A DNA stretch of 64,000 nucleotides, taken from assembly GCA_963777325.1 (NCBI GenBank), contig CAVZQE010000006.1, positions 62,001 to 126,000 of the forward strand, read 5' to 3'. The position numbers were made by a program, and so were the translations under genes. The notes beneath the pieces were generated by a model, which searched no databases, was not told the DNA's origin, and saw nothing but the letters and a program-made list of their open reading frames with translations. Position 1 is the first letter of the stretch. Every line of letters starts with the position of its first letter. Positions 39,840 to 48,137 of this stretch are shown here, one piece after another. The stretch comes from JAFAXA01 sp963777325. Its GTDB lineage: Bacteria > Pseudomonadota > Alphaproteobacteria > Acetobacterales > Acetobacteraceae.

Positions 39840-40722
39840 ATGATCGACATCAGCAGGGCCGGGACGTTCACGCTTGGCGGTCGCCGCGTGAAGCGCCTTG
39901 GCTACGGGGCCATGCAGCTCGCCGGACCGGGCGTGTTCGGGCCGCCAAGAGACCGGGAGGGCGCGGTCGCCGTGCTGCGCGAGGCGGTGGCGCGCGGCGT
40001 CAACCATATCGACACGAGCGACTTCTACGGCCCGCACATCACCAATCAGCTCATCCGCGAGGCGTTGCATCCCTATCCGGCCGATCTCGTGATCGTCACG
40101 AAGATCGGCGCCCGGCGCGGCGCGGACGGTTCGTGGAATCCGGCCTTCTCGCGCGAGGAACTGACCGAGGCGGTCCACGACAACCTCCGCAATCTCGGCC
40201 TCGACGCGCTCGACGTGGTCAACCTGCGCGTCATGTTCGGCATTCACGGCCCCGCCGAAGGCTCGATCGCGCCGCCGCTCGCAACGCTCGCCGACGCTTC
40301 AGCGCCAAGGCCTGGTCCGTCATATCGGCCTCAGCAACGTGACGCCGAAGCAGGTCGCCGAAGGGCGCGGCATCGCGGATATCGTCTGCGTGCAGAACCA
40401 GTACAATCTCGCCCACCGCGACGACGACGCGCTGATCGACGATCTCGCCGCCGCCGGCATCGCCTACGTGCCGTTCTTCCCGCTCGGCGGCTTCACGCCG
40501 CTGCAATCGGCCGCGCTGTCCGATGTCGCCGCGAAACTCGGCGCGACGCCCATGCAGGTGGCGCTCGCCTGGCTGCTCCAGCGCGCACCCAACATCCTGC
40601 TCATTCCCGGCACCTCGTCGGTCGGGCACCTGCGCGAGAATCTTGCGGCGGCCGACGTCGATCTCCCGCAGGACGCCCTGTCCGCGCTCGACCGGATCGC
40701 GGCGGCGCGCGCCCCGGCCTGA
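39840..40722 (+). CDS. Aldo/keto reductase
   Basis: The reconstructed protein of about 294 residues folds as an NADP-dependent TIM barrel. Landmarks are VKRLGYGAMQLAGPGVFG, the catalytic Asp/Tyr motif GVNHIDTSDFYGPHITNQLIREAL, catalytic Lys in DLVIVTKIGARR, IGLSNVTPKQVAEG, QNQYNLAHRDDDALID and the cofactor-site end IPGTSSVGHLRENLAA. It belongs to the AKR family used for small-aldehyde or quinone reduction; substrate unknown. One frameshift near 40290. The stop codon lies inside a 15-bp tandem repeat. GGAGACAGGCC precedes the ATG. Confidence 0.9.
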
Positions 40723-40779
40723 AGCGTCCCGGCCTGAAGCGTCCCGGCCTGAAGCGTCCCGGCCTGAAGCGCCCCGGCC
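40713..40779 (+). repeat. 15-bp tandem repeat at the end of the aldo/keto reductase gene
   Basis: CCCGGCCTGAAGCGT is repeated four times (40713-40772; the last copy ends GC) plus a 7-base partial unit. The TGA stop of the reductase is in the first copy. Slippage could move the stop only if the number of copies changed by a non-multiple of three bases; each unit is in frame. Confidence 0.85.
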
Positions 40780-40849
40780 CCGATCCCAGGTTCCCGGACG
40801 CCTGGACGTGGCTGCCCTTTCTGTGGCATCGGAACGCCGAAGGCCGCAT

Positions 40850-40934
40850 GCGGGTGTGGTGGAATTGGTAGACGCGCCGGACTCAAAATCCGGTTCCGCA
40901 AGGAGTGTCGGTTCGACCCCGACCACCCGCACCA
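40850..40934 (+). tRNA. tRNA-Leu(CAA)
   Basis: An 85-base tRNA with acceptor stem GCGGGTG/CACCCGC, D-arm GGTGGAATTGGTAGACGCG, anticodon stem-loop CCGGA-CTCAAAA-TCCGG (anticodon CAA, reads UUG), a long variable arm as in class II tRNAs, T-arm GTCGGTTCGACCCCGAC and an encoded CCA end. Confidence 0.95.
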
Positions 40935-41033
40935 GCGACGCTTCGTGGCGACCGCGAGCTGGCGGGTGTGGCCCCGCTTCCGATAGGGGTTTGCGTCCAA
41001 TCCGGCCTTTCGCTATAGGGACGCCCGCGCCGA

Positions 41034-41110
41034 TCCCGGATAGCTCAGTTGGTAGAGCAAGCGGCTGTTAACCGCTCGGTCGTAGGTTCGAAGTCCTACT
41101 CCGGGAGCCA
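41034..41110 (+). tRNA. tRNA-Asn(GTT)
   Basis: A 77-base tRNA with acceptor TCCCGGA/TCCGGGA, D-arm AGCTCAGTTGGTAGAGCA, anticodon stem-loop AGCGG-CTGTTAA-CCGCT (anticodon GTT), T-arm TAGGTTCGAAGTCCTA, discriminator G and an encoded CCA. It is 99 bp after tRNA-Leu on the same strand. Confidence 0.95.
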
Positions 41111-41166
41111 CGCACACAGTCCACGGCTGGAGGCGGATCGAGGCTCTGTTGCCGGATCGGACCCGC

Positions 41167-42312
41167 ATGGCGCATGAGCTGATCCTGACTGGCGGCCGGA
41201 TCGTGCTTGCCGACGCCGTGATCGAGGGCACCGTCTTCGCGCGCGACGGCGTGATCGCGGATGTGCAGGCGGGCCGCGTCGGCCGCCGCCCTGGCGCTCG
41301 ATTGCGGCGGCGACTACCTGATCCCCGGCATCGTGGACACCCACACCGACAATCTGGAACGCCAGGTGCAGCCGCGCAGCAACGCGCGCTGGCCGTCCCG
41401 CTCCGCCCTCGTCGCCCACGACGCGCAATGCGCGGCGGCGGGGGTCACGACCGTGCTCGACGCGCTCTGCCTCGGCGATCTCGGCTTCAAGGAAGGCCGC
41501 GCCCAGACCTGCCGCGACGGCGTCGCCGACCTCGATGCGTTGGCCGGCACCGGCCTGCTCAAATCCGAGCATTTCCTGCATCTGCGCTGCGAGCAGCCGG
41601 CGGTGGACGTCGTGGCGCTGCTCGACCGGGTGGCCGACCATCCGCGCGTGCGCATGGTCAGCCTGATGGACCACAGCCCGGGCGTCGGCCAGTACGCCGA
41701 CCTCACCTACTACGTCAGCCTCAAGCGCCGCGAGGGCGTGAGCCTCGAAGGCCATCGAGCGCCGCATCGCCGAACTGACCGAGCAGCGGGCGCGGCTGCG
41801 CTTGCCGAACCGCCGCGCCCTGCTCGGCCGGGTGGCGGGCCTCGGCATTCCGCTCGCCAGTCACGACGACCGCACGGAGGAAGAGATCGCCGAGAATGCG
41901 GCGGACGGCATCCGGATCAGCGAGTTCCCGGTGACGATGGCGGCGGCGACGGGCGGCGAGGCGGGCCGGGATGCAGGTCGTCGCGGGGGCGCCCAACATC
42001 GTGCGCGGCGGCTCGCATTCGGGGAATGTCCGCGCCGCCGATCTTCTGCGGGCGGAGGCCGTGGACGCCTTCGCCTCCGACTACGTGCCGGCGAGCCTCG
42101 CCGAAGCCGCCTTCCTCGCCGCCTCCGGAGCGCACGGCATCGCGTTGCCGGCGGCGGTCGCCATGGTCACGGACCAGCCGGCGCGCATGGCGGGCCTGGC
42201 CGACCGGGGCCGGATCGCGGTGGGACTCCGGGCCGATCTGGCGCGCGTGCGGCTGCACGAGGGCATGCCGGTCATCCGCGCGGTGTGGCGCGCGGGCGAG
42301 CGCGTGGCGTGA
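41167..42312 (+). CDS. phnM: Ribophosphonate triphosphate hydrolase PhnM
   Basis: PhnM removes diphosphate from ribose-1-methylphosphonate 5-triphosphate in the C-P lyase pathway. The reconstructed protein of about 380 residues is an amidohydrolase: N-terminal beta-sandwich (ELILTGGRIVLADAVIEGTVF), metal site IPGIVDTHTDNLERQVQPR, ASHDDRTEEEIAENAADGIRISEFPVT, GAPNIVRGGSHSGNVRAADLL, and metal Asp region ASDYVPASLAEAAFL. Frameshifts near 41275, 41750 and 41970. No phnG-L lyase genes are in the window, only DUF1045 follows. It begins 57 bp after tRNA-Asn. Confidence 0.9.
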
Positions 42313-43055
42313 CCGGGGCGGCGCGCTTCGCCGTCTATTACGCGCCCCGGCCGGACGATCCGCTCGCCGCCGCCGGCGCTTCCTGGCTGGGGCGGGACGC
42401 CGAAACCAACGCTCCCGTTTCCACGCCGCCCTTCCCCGGCATGGCCGAGGTCACGGCGGAGGCGCGGCGCTACGGCTTTCACGCCACCCTGAAGCCGCCG
42501 ATGCGCCTCGCGCCGGGCCGCGGCTGGCTCGCGCTGCGCGACGCCGCCGGGGCGCTCGCGTCCTCGCTCGCGCCGTTCGACGCTGCCGCCGCTCGCGGTC
42601 GCGAATGTCGGCGGCTTTCTGGCGCTGCGTGAGACGGCGCCGTGTCCCGCGCTGCAGTCGCTGGCCGACGCGGCGGTCGAGGCGCTCGATGGGTTCCGCG
42701 CGCCTCCGGACGAGAACGAGCTCGCGCGCCGCCGCCGCGCGGGACTGACGCCGGAGACAGGAAGCGATGCTGCTGCGCTGGGGCTATCCGTATGTGTTGC
42801 GGGAGTGGTTCTTCCACATGACCCTGACCGCCCGGCTCACGGGGCCGGACGCGGCCGCATGGCGGGAGAGGGCCGAGGCGCACTTCGCCCCGCTCGCTCG
42901 CCGCCCCGCGCCGGGTCGCCGATCTCTGCCTCTTTTCCCAGGCCGGGCCGGACCGTCCGTTCGTGCTGGCCGAACGCATTCCCTGCTCTCGGCGGCGCCG
43001 CGTAGCCTTCGCGCACGCCGCGCGCTATGCCGGGCGTCGCGCCAAGGGAGAGTGA
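42309..43055 (+). CDS. DUF1045 phosphonate-operon protein
   Basis: The reconstructed protein of about 245 residues matches the DUF1045 family found with phn genes: ARFAVYYAPRPDDPLAAAGASWLGRDAET, RRYGFHATLKPPMRL, the LALRETAPCPALQSLADAAVEALDGFRAP stretch and YVLREWFFHMTLTARL. The two HxTxxx motifs (HATL, HMTL) are those of the 2H phosphoesterase superfamily, so a 2',3'-cyclic-type phosphodiesterase role on a ribose intermediate is likely by homology. GTG at 42309 overlaps the phnM stop. Frameshifts near 42590, 42760, 42905 and 42990. Confidence 0.85.
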
Positions 43056-43058
43056 CCG

Positions 43059-43317
43059 ATGCGAGCCATCTTCGTGCAGATCAAATGCGAACTCGGGCAA
43101 GGCCTACGCGGTCGCGCAGGAGGCGGCCGACACGATCGAGGAGATGTCGGAACTCTATTCCACCTCCGGCCAGTTCGATCTGCTCGGCAAGTTCTATCTC
43201 GAAACCGGCCAGGACGTCGGTCGGTTCGTGACCGAGAAGGTGCAGTCCCTGCCCGGCGTGCGCGATACCTACACGCTGATCACCTTCAACGCCTTCACCT
43301 CGGCGCGCGGCGCGTGA
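43059..43317 (+). CDS. Stand-alone Lrp/AsnC ligand-binding domain protein
   Basis: The protein of about 85 residues holds only the RAM/ligand-binding domain of Lrp-family regulators: MRAIFVQIKCELG, AYAVAQEAADTIEEMSELYSTSGQFDLLGKFYLE, VGRFVTEKVQSLPGVRDTYTLITFNAF. The DNA-binding helix-turn-helix is absent, as in the known short alphaproteobacterial members that may bind amino acids or modify full-length Lrp octamers. One extra base near 43096 (CTCGGGCAAG) breaks the frame. It starts 3 bp after the DUF1045 stop. Confidence 0.85.
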
Positions 43318-43411
43318 GAAGTCCGCGCGCGCAAACCGGGTTGCCAAACCGCCGCCGCTCGCTTCATCTGCCGTCCCCGCCCGACCGGACAGCGTGGAAG
43401 GCACGGCCCCC

Positions 43412-43753
43412 ATGGCGCAGACCATCGCGTTTGACGACTTCCAGCGCATCGACATCCGCGTCGGCACGATCGTGGATGCGCGGCCCTTCCCCGAGGCCCG
43501 CAAGCCCGCCTACAAGCTGCAGATCGATTTCGGCCCGGAGATCGGGGTCAAGCGCTCCTCGGCGCAGATCACGGAGCATTACAAGCCGGACCAGCTGATC
43601 GGCCGCCAGGTCTGCGCCGTCGTCAACTTCCCGCCCCGCCGGATCGGCCCGTTCGAGAGCGAGGTGCTGACGCTCGGCCTGCCGGACGAGGACGGCGCGG
43701 TCGTGCTGATCCGGCCGGATTTCCACCTGCCCGAAGGCGGAAAGCTGTTCTGA
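43412..43753 (+). CDS. csaA: CsaA-like tRNA-binding-domain protein
   Basis: The intact 113-residue protein is a single OB-fold tRNA-binding domain: FQRIDIRVGTIVDARPFPEARKPAYKLQIDFGPEIGVKRSSAQIT, then IGRQVCAVVNFPPRRIGPFESEVLTLGLPDEDGAVVL. Its size and sequence fit CsaA, a dimeric chaperone-like tRNA-binding protein. Its stop overlaps the gpt start (TGATG), so the pair is co-translated. Confidence 0.92.
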   Translation: MAQTIAFDDFQRIDIRVGTIVDARPFPEARKPAYKLQIDFGPEIGVKRSSAQITEHYKPDQLIGRQVCAVVNFPPRRIGPFESEVLTLGLPDEDGAVVLIRPDFHLPEGGKLF

Positions 43754-44245
43754 TGGCGATCCACTACTACACGGTCACCTGGGACCAGCTGCACCGCGAC
43801 GCCCGCGCGCTCGCGTGGCGGCTGATCGACAGGGGTCCGTTCGAGGGCATCGTCGCGGTCACGCGCGGCGGCCTGATCCCGGCCGCGATCATCGCGCGCG
43901 AGCTCGATTGCCGGCTGGTCGAGAGCGTCTCGGTCGTCACCTACGAGGAGGAGGACCGGGGCGTGCCGGTCGTCACCAAGCCCGCGGCGGCGGCCGGCGA
44001 CGGCACCGGCTTTGTCATCGTCGACGACCTGGTCGATACCGGCACGACCGCCCGCACCGTGCGGGCGCTGATGCCGAAGGCGCATTTCGCGACGCGTCTA
44101 CGCCAAGCCCGCCGGCCGGCCGCTCGTGGACACCTTCATCACCGAGGTCTCCCAGAATACCTGGATCCTGTTCCCCTGGGATACCGAGCCGCAATTCGTG
44201 CCGCCGCTCGCCAAGCGCGGCAACGGTTCCCCCGGCGAGACTTAA
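43753..44245 (+). CDS. gpt: Xanthine phosphoribosyltransferase
   Basis: Gpt salvages xanthine and guanine with PRPP. The reconstructed 163-residue protein has the N-terminal TVTWDQLHRDARALAWRLI, the PRPP motif FVIVDDLVDTGTTARTVRALMP (VDDxxDTG), GIVAVTRGGLIPAAIIAREL and the C-terminal hood TFITEVSQNTWILFPWDTEPQFVPP. One frameshift near 44095. Coupled to csaA. It converges on the CorC-like gene with an 11-bp gap. Confidence 0.93.
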
Positions 44246-44256
44246 GGCATGCGCCC

Positions 44257-45556
44257 TCAGGCTTCCGCCGCCGGCTCCCGGCTGGCCCGGACCATGGCAA
44301 CCCGCCGCCCATCCATCGCCAGGATCTCGAACCGCCAGCCGGCGAACACGAGGCGGTCCCCGGCCTGCGGCACGCGCCGCAGCAGCGCCAGCAGCAATCC
44401 GGCCAGCGTGTGATAGCTGCCCTCGGACGGCAGCGCCGGCAGACCGAGCCGGGCCTTCAGCTCGTCCACCGGCATCATGCCGTCGATCTCCATGGCCGCA
44501 TCCGCGCCGAGCGGCCCGGCCTCCGCCGAGTGCGAGGTGTCCGCCGGGTCGCCCACGATCGCCTCCAGCACGTCGGCGGCCGTGACCACGCCCTCGAAGC
44601 TGCCGTACTCGTCCATCACCAGGGCGAGGCCGAACGTGTCGCCCTTCAGCCGCTCCAGCGCGTCGAGCGCCGTCACCGTGTCCGGCACGACGAGCGGCTG
44701 GCGCAGCGACGCGGCCACCGACAGCGCCTCGCCCGCAAGCAGGCGGTCCAGCAAATCCTTCGCCTGCACGACGCCGACCACGTTGTCGACCTCGCCCTCG
44801 CAGACGACGAAGCGGGAATACGGGGCGCCGGTCACGGTGTCGATGATCTCGCGCGGCGGGTCGGTGCGGTCGATCCAGACGATCTCGGTGCGCGGGGTCA
44901 TGATGGCCCGCACGGGCTTGTCGGCGAGGCGGAGGATGCGCTCGATCATGTCGCGCTCCTCGACCTCCAGCACGCCCGCCTGCGCGCCCTCGGCGAGCAG
45001 CGCCTTCAGCTCCTCCTCCGTGATCGTCTTTTGCGGCTGGCGATGCAGTCCGAATACCCGGAGCACGAGCGCGGAGGACCGGCTCAGCGTCCAGACCACG
45101 GGGCTCGCGATCCGGGCGAGGCCGGCGAGCGGCTGGGCCACCCGCGCCGCGATCGCTTCCGGGGATCGGAGCGCGAGCTGCTTCGGCACGAGCTCGCCGA
45201 AGATCATCGTGAGATAGGTGATCACCACCACGACGAAGGCGAGCGACGCCGACTCGGCGAACGGCGCGAACGGCGGGATAGCGGCCGAGCCAGGCGGCGA
45301 TGTGCGACGCTAGCCGGGCACCGCCGAACACGCCGGCGAGGATGCCGACGAGCGTGATGCCGACCTGCACGGTCGGGAAGAAGCGCTGCGGATCGTCCGC
45401 GAGTTCGCGGGCAAGCCCCGCCCCGCGCGCGCCGCTGCTCTCCATCACGAGCAGCCGTGCCCGGCGCGCCGAAACCAGGGCGAGCTCGCTCATCGAGAAC
45501 ACGCCGTTCAGCACGATGAGGATCAGGATGACGACTATCTCGATCGCGATGCTCAT
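44257..45556 (-). CDS. CBS-domain membrane protein (CNNM/CorC, hemolysin-like)
   Basis: The reconstructed protein of about 433 residues has a DUF21/CNNM transmembrane domain (EIVVILILIVLNGVFSMSELALVS, VQVGITLVGILAGVFGGARL, LAFVVVVITYLTMIFGELVPKQLAL). A CBS pair follows (VRAIMTPRTEIVWIDRTDP; LVVPDTVTALDALERL..FGLALVMDEYGSFEGVVTAADVLEAIVG). A C-terminal CorC_HlyC domain ends GWRFEILAMDGRRVAMVR. Such proteins move divalent cations or resist their toxicity. One frameshift near 45290. The start ATG at 45556 places the first helix at residue 5. Confidence 0.9.
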
Positions 45557-45755
45557 CAGGGTGGCGTTGCCGCTCCTCGCGCCATGGCTGGAGCGGCCAC
45601 CATAGCCCGCCCGCCCGCAATCCCGAACCCCGACTTGCCACGGGGCTTGCGGCGTGGCCGACATCACGGGGCCAGGGACATCTTTGCCGGCCGGGGTTGG
45701 GACACCCGCTCGGATCGGGTAGAGCATGGAGACAACAGAACCCGGGGGAATGCCG

Positions 45756-46255
45756 ATGACTCAACGTCTGCCGCTGCTCGCGATCCTGCTCGGGGTTCTC
45801 GGCCTCCTCCCGTTCATCGTCTTCGGCATCGGTTCCGTGATCGTGGACCCGTACCGGGCCCGGTTCATGTTCTTCGGGCTGATGGGCTGGACGCCGCCGT
45901 GGTCCTTTCCTTCACCGGCGGCGTGCATTGGGGCTTCGCGCTCGCCGCTCCAGGAAGACGGCCTGATGCAGAACCCGCGGGTCGAGCGGCTGCGTCTTGC
46001 TGCTCGGCGTCGTGCCCGGGCTGATCGGCTGGGGGGCGCTGCTCACCGGTCATCGCGCTGCCGGCCTGGGTCGGGCTGCTGGTGATGATGGCGGGCTACG
46101 TGGTGACGGCCTCGGTCGAGAATCGCGCCGCCCGGCGCGGCCTCGTTCCCACCCACTACGTCTGGATGAGGTGGGGGCTGACGGCGCTGGTCATCGCGAT
46201 GCTCATTACCGTGACGGTGCTGCGGGTGCTCGCCCAGCACATCGTCCTCTTCTGA
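45756..46255 (+). CDS. DUF3429 inner-membrane protein
   Basis: The reconstructed protein of about 165 residues has four or five helices (LPLLAILLGVLGLLPFIVFG, AVVLSFTGGVHWGFALA, LLLGVVPGLIGWGALLTG, WVGLLVMMAGYVVTASVENRA, WGLTALVIAMLITVTVLRVLA). SFTGGVHWGFAL and the basic loop are typical of DUF3429. Frameshifts near 45895, 45960 and 46000-46050. ATG 45756 with GGGGGA seven bases upstream is chosen; in-frame ATGs exist at 45726 and 45750. Function unknown. Confidence 0.78.
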
Positions 46256-46262
46256 CGTCCTC

Positions 46263-46280
46263 CGGGGCCGCGCGGCCCCG
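46263..46280. terminator. Perfect palindrome between convergent genes
   Basis: CGGGGCCGCGCGGCCCCG is self-complementary and lies between the DUF3429 stop and the end of the holin-muramidase gene. A bidirectional terminator hairpin is likely, although no T-run follows. Confidence 0.55.
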
Positions 46281-46293
46281 AAGCAAGCTGCCG

Positions 46294-47562
46294 TCAGGCG
46301 ACCATCAGCAGCGCCGACTGCTCGACCTGTTGCGTCCGCCGCGCCCAGACGGTTTCATTGGGGTTGTTGCCCAGGCTGCGGTAGAATTGCAGGCGGCGCT
46401 CGGCCATGGCGCAAACCAGCTTCTGCGGCGGAAAGCGGCCGACGGCGGCCAGGGTCACCGGGCCGACCGAGCCATCCGCCGTGACGCCGACAACCTCCTG
46501 CATGGCCTTCACCGCGACGCGCGGCCCGGCGTTCACGCCGAAGTCGAAGAGCATCAGGTTCACGCCATCCGGAAGCTCGTTGCAGCACATCGGGTTCCAG
46601 TGAGTTGGTGCGATAGATCTCGGTCGCGACTTCCTTGCTGAGATTGCGGATCTCCTCGGGCGTGACCGGGTGCCCAAGCCATTCCTGCAGGGTGAGGCCG
46701 GTGATGCCGTAGTTGCTGCCGCCCCCCGGGATCGTTTGGGTTGAACCCGCCTTCCTGGCTGAGCGTGACGGCGAGACACCGGTCGAAGGTGTCCGGGGGC
46801 GGAGTGTCGGGCAATTCGGGAGACGGGGGCGGCTGCCGGGGCGAGAGTTTGCGAGCGCTTGCGGCGGCGGCTTTGATGGGGGAAGCCGCGTTCGTCGCGA
46901 CGGTGCGCAGCGTGTCGAGCGCCGTCGCCGTCTGCGCTCGCCTGCGCCTTCAGCGCGTCCGGTACTCTGGCTTGCCTGCGTTGCCTGCAACCGCAAGGTG
47001 GCGGCGTCCTTGTTGCGCGAGCCCTGCGACGAGCCGAGCCAGTAGTTGACGACCGTCGCGAAGGCGGCGCCGAGCGTGCCCACGCTGATGTTGATGATCT
47101 GCGCGACGTTCGTGTTGACGGCCGGAATGACGTCGGATTTGAAGATCAGGACGAGCAGGATGCCGAAGAACCCGAGCGTGACGATGGCGGAGACGACCGG
47201 CGAGCCCCAGGCGACGGCGGTGCGCTCCTCGGCCAGCGCGGCCATGCTCGCGCGGGCGTGGCGCGTCTCCACCACGGCCGCCTGCGTCGAGGCTAGATCC
47301 TCCCGCCGCTTGCGGTCCGCCGCTTCGTTCTGCGCTTGCGTCGCCGCCACCGCGACCCCGGGCGAGGCGCGCCCGCAGCTCGAGATCGTGATCGCCTGGC
47401 TCGAGGGCGAGTTTCTGTTTGGCGATTGCCGGATCGCTCGTCCCGGTCACGGTCGTCACGGCCTCGGCGACGTCGGCTCGCGACGGTTCCGGCCGTATCG
47501 GCGGCGATGAGGTCGATCAGGCGCGGCAGGATGGAGGCGGCCAACCCGACCAGTGGCAGCAT
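46294..47562 (-). CDS. Holin-like membrane domain fused to GH108-type muramidase, frameshifted
   Basis: The reconstructed protein is about 420 residues. The N-terminal part looks like the three-helix holin family of gene-transfer agents: MLPLVGLAASILPRLIDLIA, TGTSDPAIAKQKLALEPG, an Arg/Ala helix, SPVVSAIVTLGFFGILLVLIF and INISVGTLGAAFATVVNYWLGSSQGS. A Pro-rich linker (SPELPDTPPPDTF) joins a GH108/PG_binding_3-type N-acetylmuramidase: catalytic Glu in LSQEGGFNPNDPGG, SNYGITGLTLQEWLG, ELPDGVNLMLFDFGVNAGPRVAVKAMQ. Holin and endolysin are normally separate phage proteins. Frame changes occur near 47490, 47340, 46945, 46735 and 46600. It is 160 bp downstream of the Trypco1-like gene on the same strand. 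Confidence 0.78.
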
Positions 47563-47722
47563 GTCGTTTCCTCTACTTAGACGGTGCGTCGCCGCCTCCT
47601 CATACGTTGCGCGGAACGATTTCGCCCGTTCAAGACGGGCACCGTGCGAGCCGCAGGCGAGCCGCTGACTTCCGGCGCGAACTCAGGATAGTGGCTGGCC
47701 AGTACCGAGGCTGTGAGCCGGA

Positions 47723-48115
47723 TCACGCGGACGTGCGCACCCACGGCGGGGGCCGGAAGGTCAGCTTGAGGCCGCCCTTGCCGCCGAGCTTGCCGCCGCT
47801 GCCGAGGATGCTGACCTGCCCCTCCGAGCTGATTTCGACCGATAGCTCGACGAGGTCGAGTTGCAAGCCCGGACTTGGTGCGGGCGTGGTCGAACACGTC
47901 GCCCGACCACCGTGACGAGATCGTCGATCTGCCGCTTCAGATCGCCGGCGCTGACCTGCACGCGCTGGGTCAGGCTCTTGCGCACCTGCTGCACCGCGCC
48001 CGCGCCGAAACCGCCGCCGACATCTTCGCTCCCGCGTCCGCCCCCCGGCGACCTCGAGGGTTTCGCTCGCGTCGCTCTCCGTCACGATCCAGACCGTCGC
48101 CTGCTTGCCGCTCAT
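47723..48115 (-). CDS. Trypco1-type (CU044_2847-like) protein
   Basis: The reconstructed protein of about 130 residues starts MSGKQATVWIVTESDASETLEVAG. It has a helix AVQQVRKSLTQRVQVSAGDLKRQIDDLVTVVG and ends in the hallmark beta pair GLQLDLVELSVEISSEGQVSILG with GGLKLTFRPP. This pattern is the trypsin-co-occurring domain 1 (Trypco1), a small domain found beside proteases, caspases and STAND ATPases in bacterial conflict systems. Frameshifts near 48045, 47990 and 47890. The ATG is 22 bp after the stop of the caspase-FGE gene, so they are one operon. Confidence 0.75.
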   Translation of the reverse strand: MSGKQATVWIVTESDASETLEVAGGRTRERRCRRRFRRGRGAAGAQEPDPARAGQRRRSEAADRRSRHGGRATCSTTPAPSPGLQLDLVELSVEISSEGQVSILGSGGKLGGKGGLKLTFRPPPWVRTSA

Positions 48116-48137
48116 GCCTCCCGCTCCTCTTCCTTCC

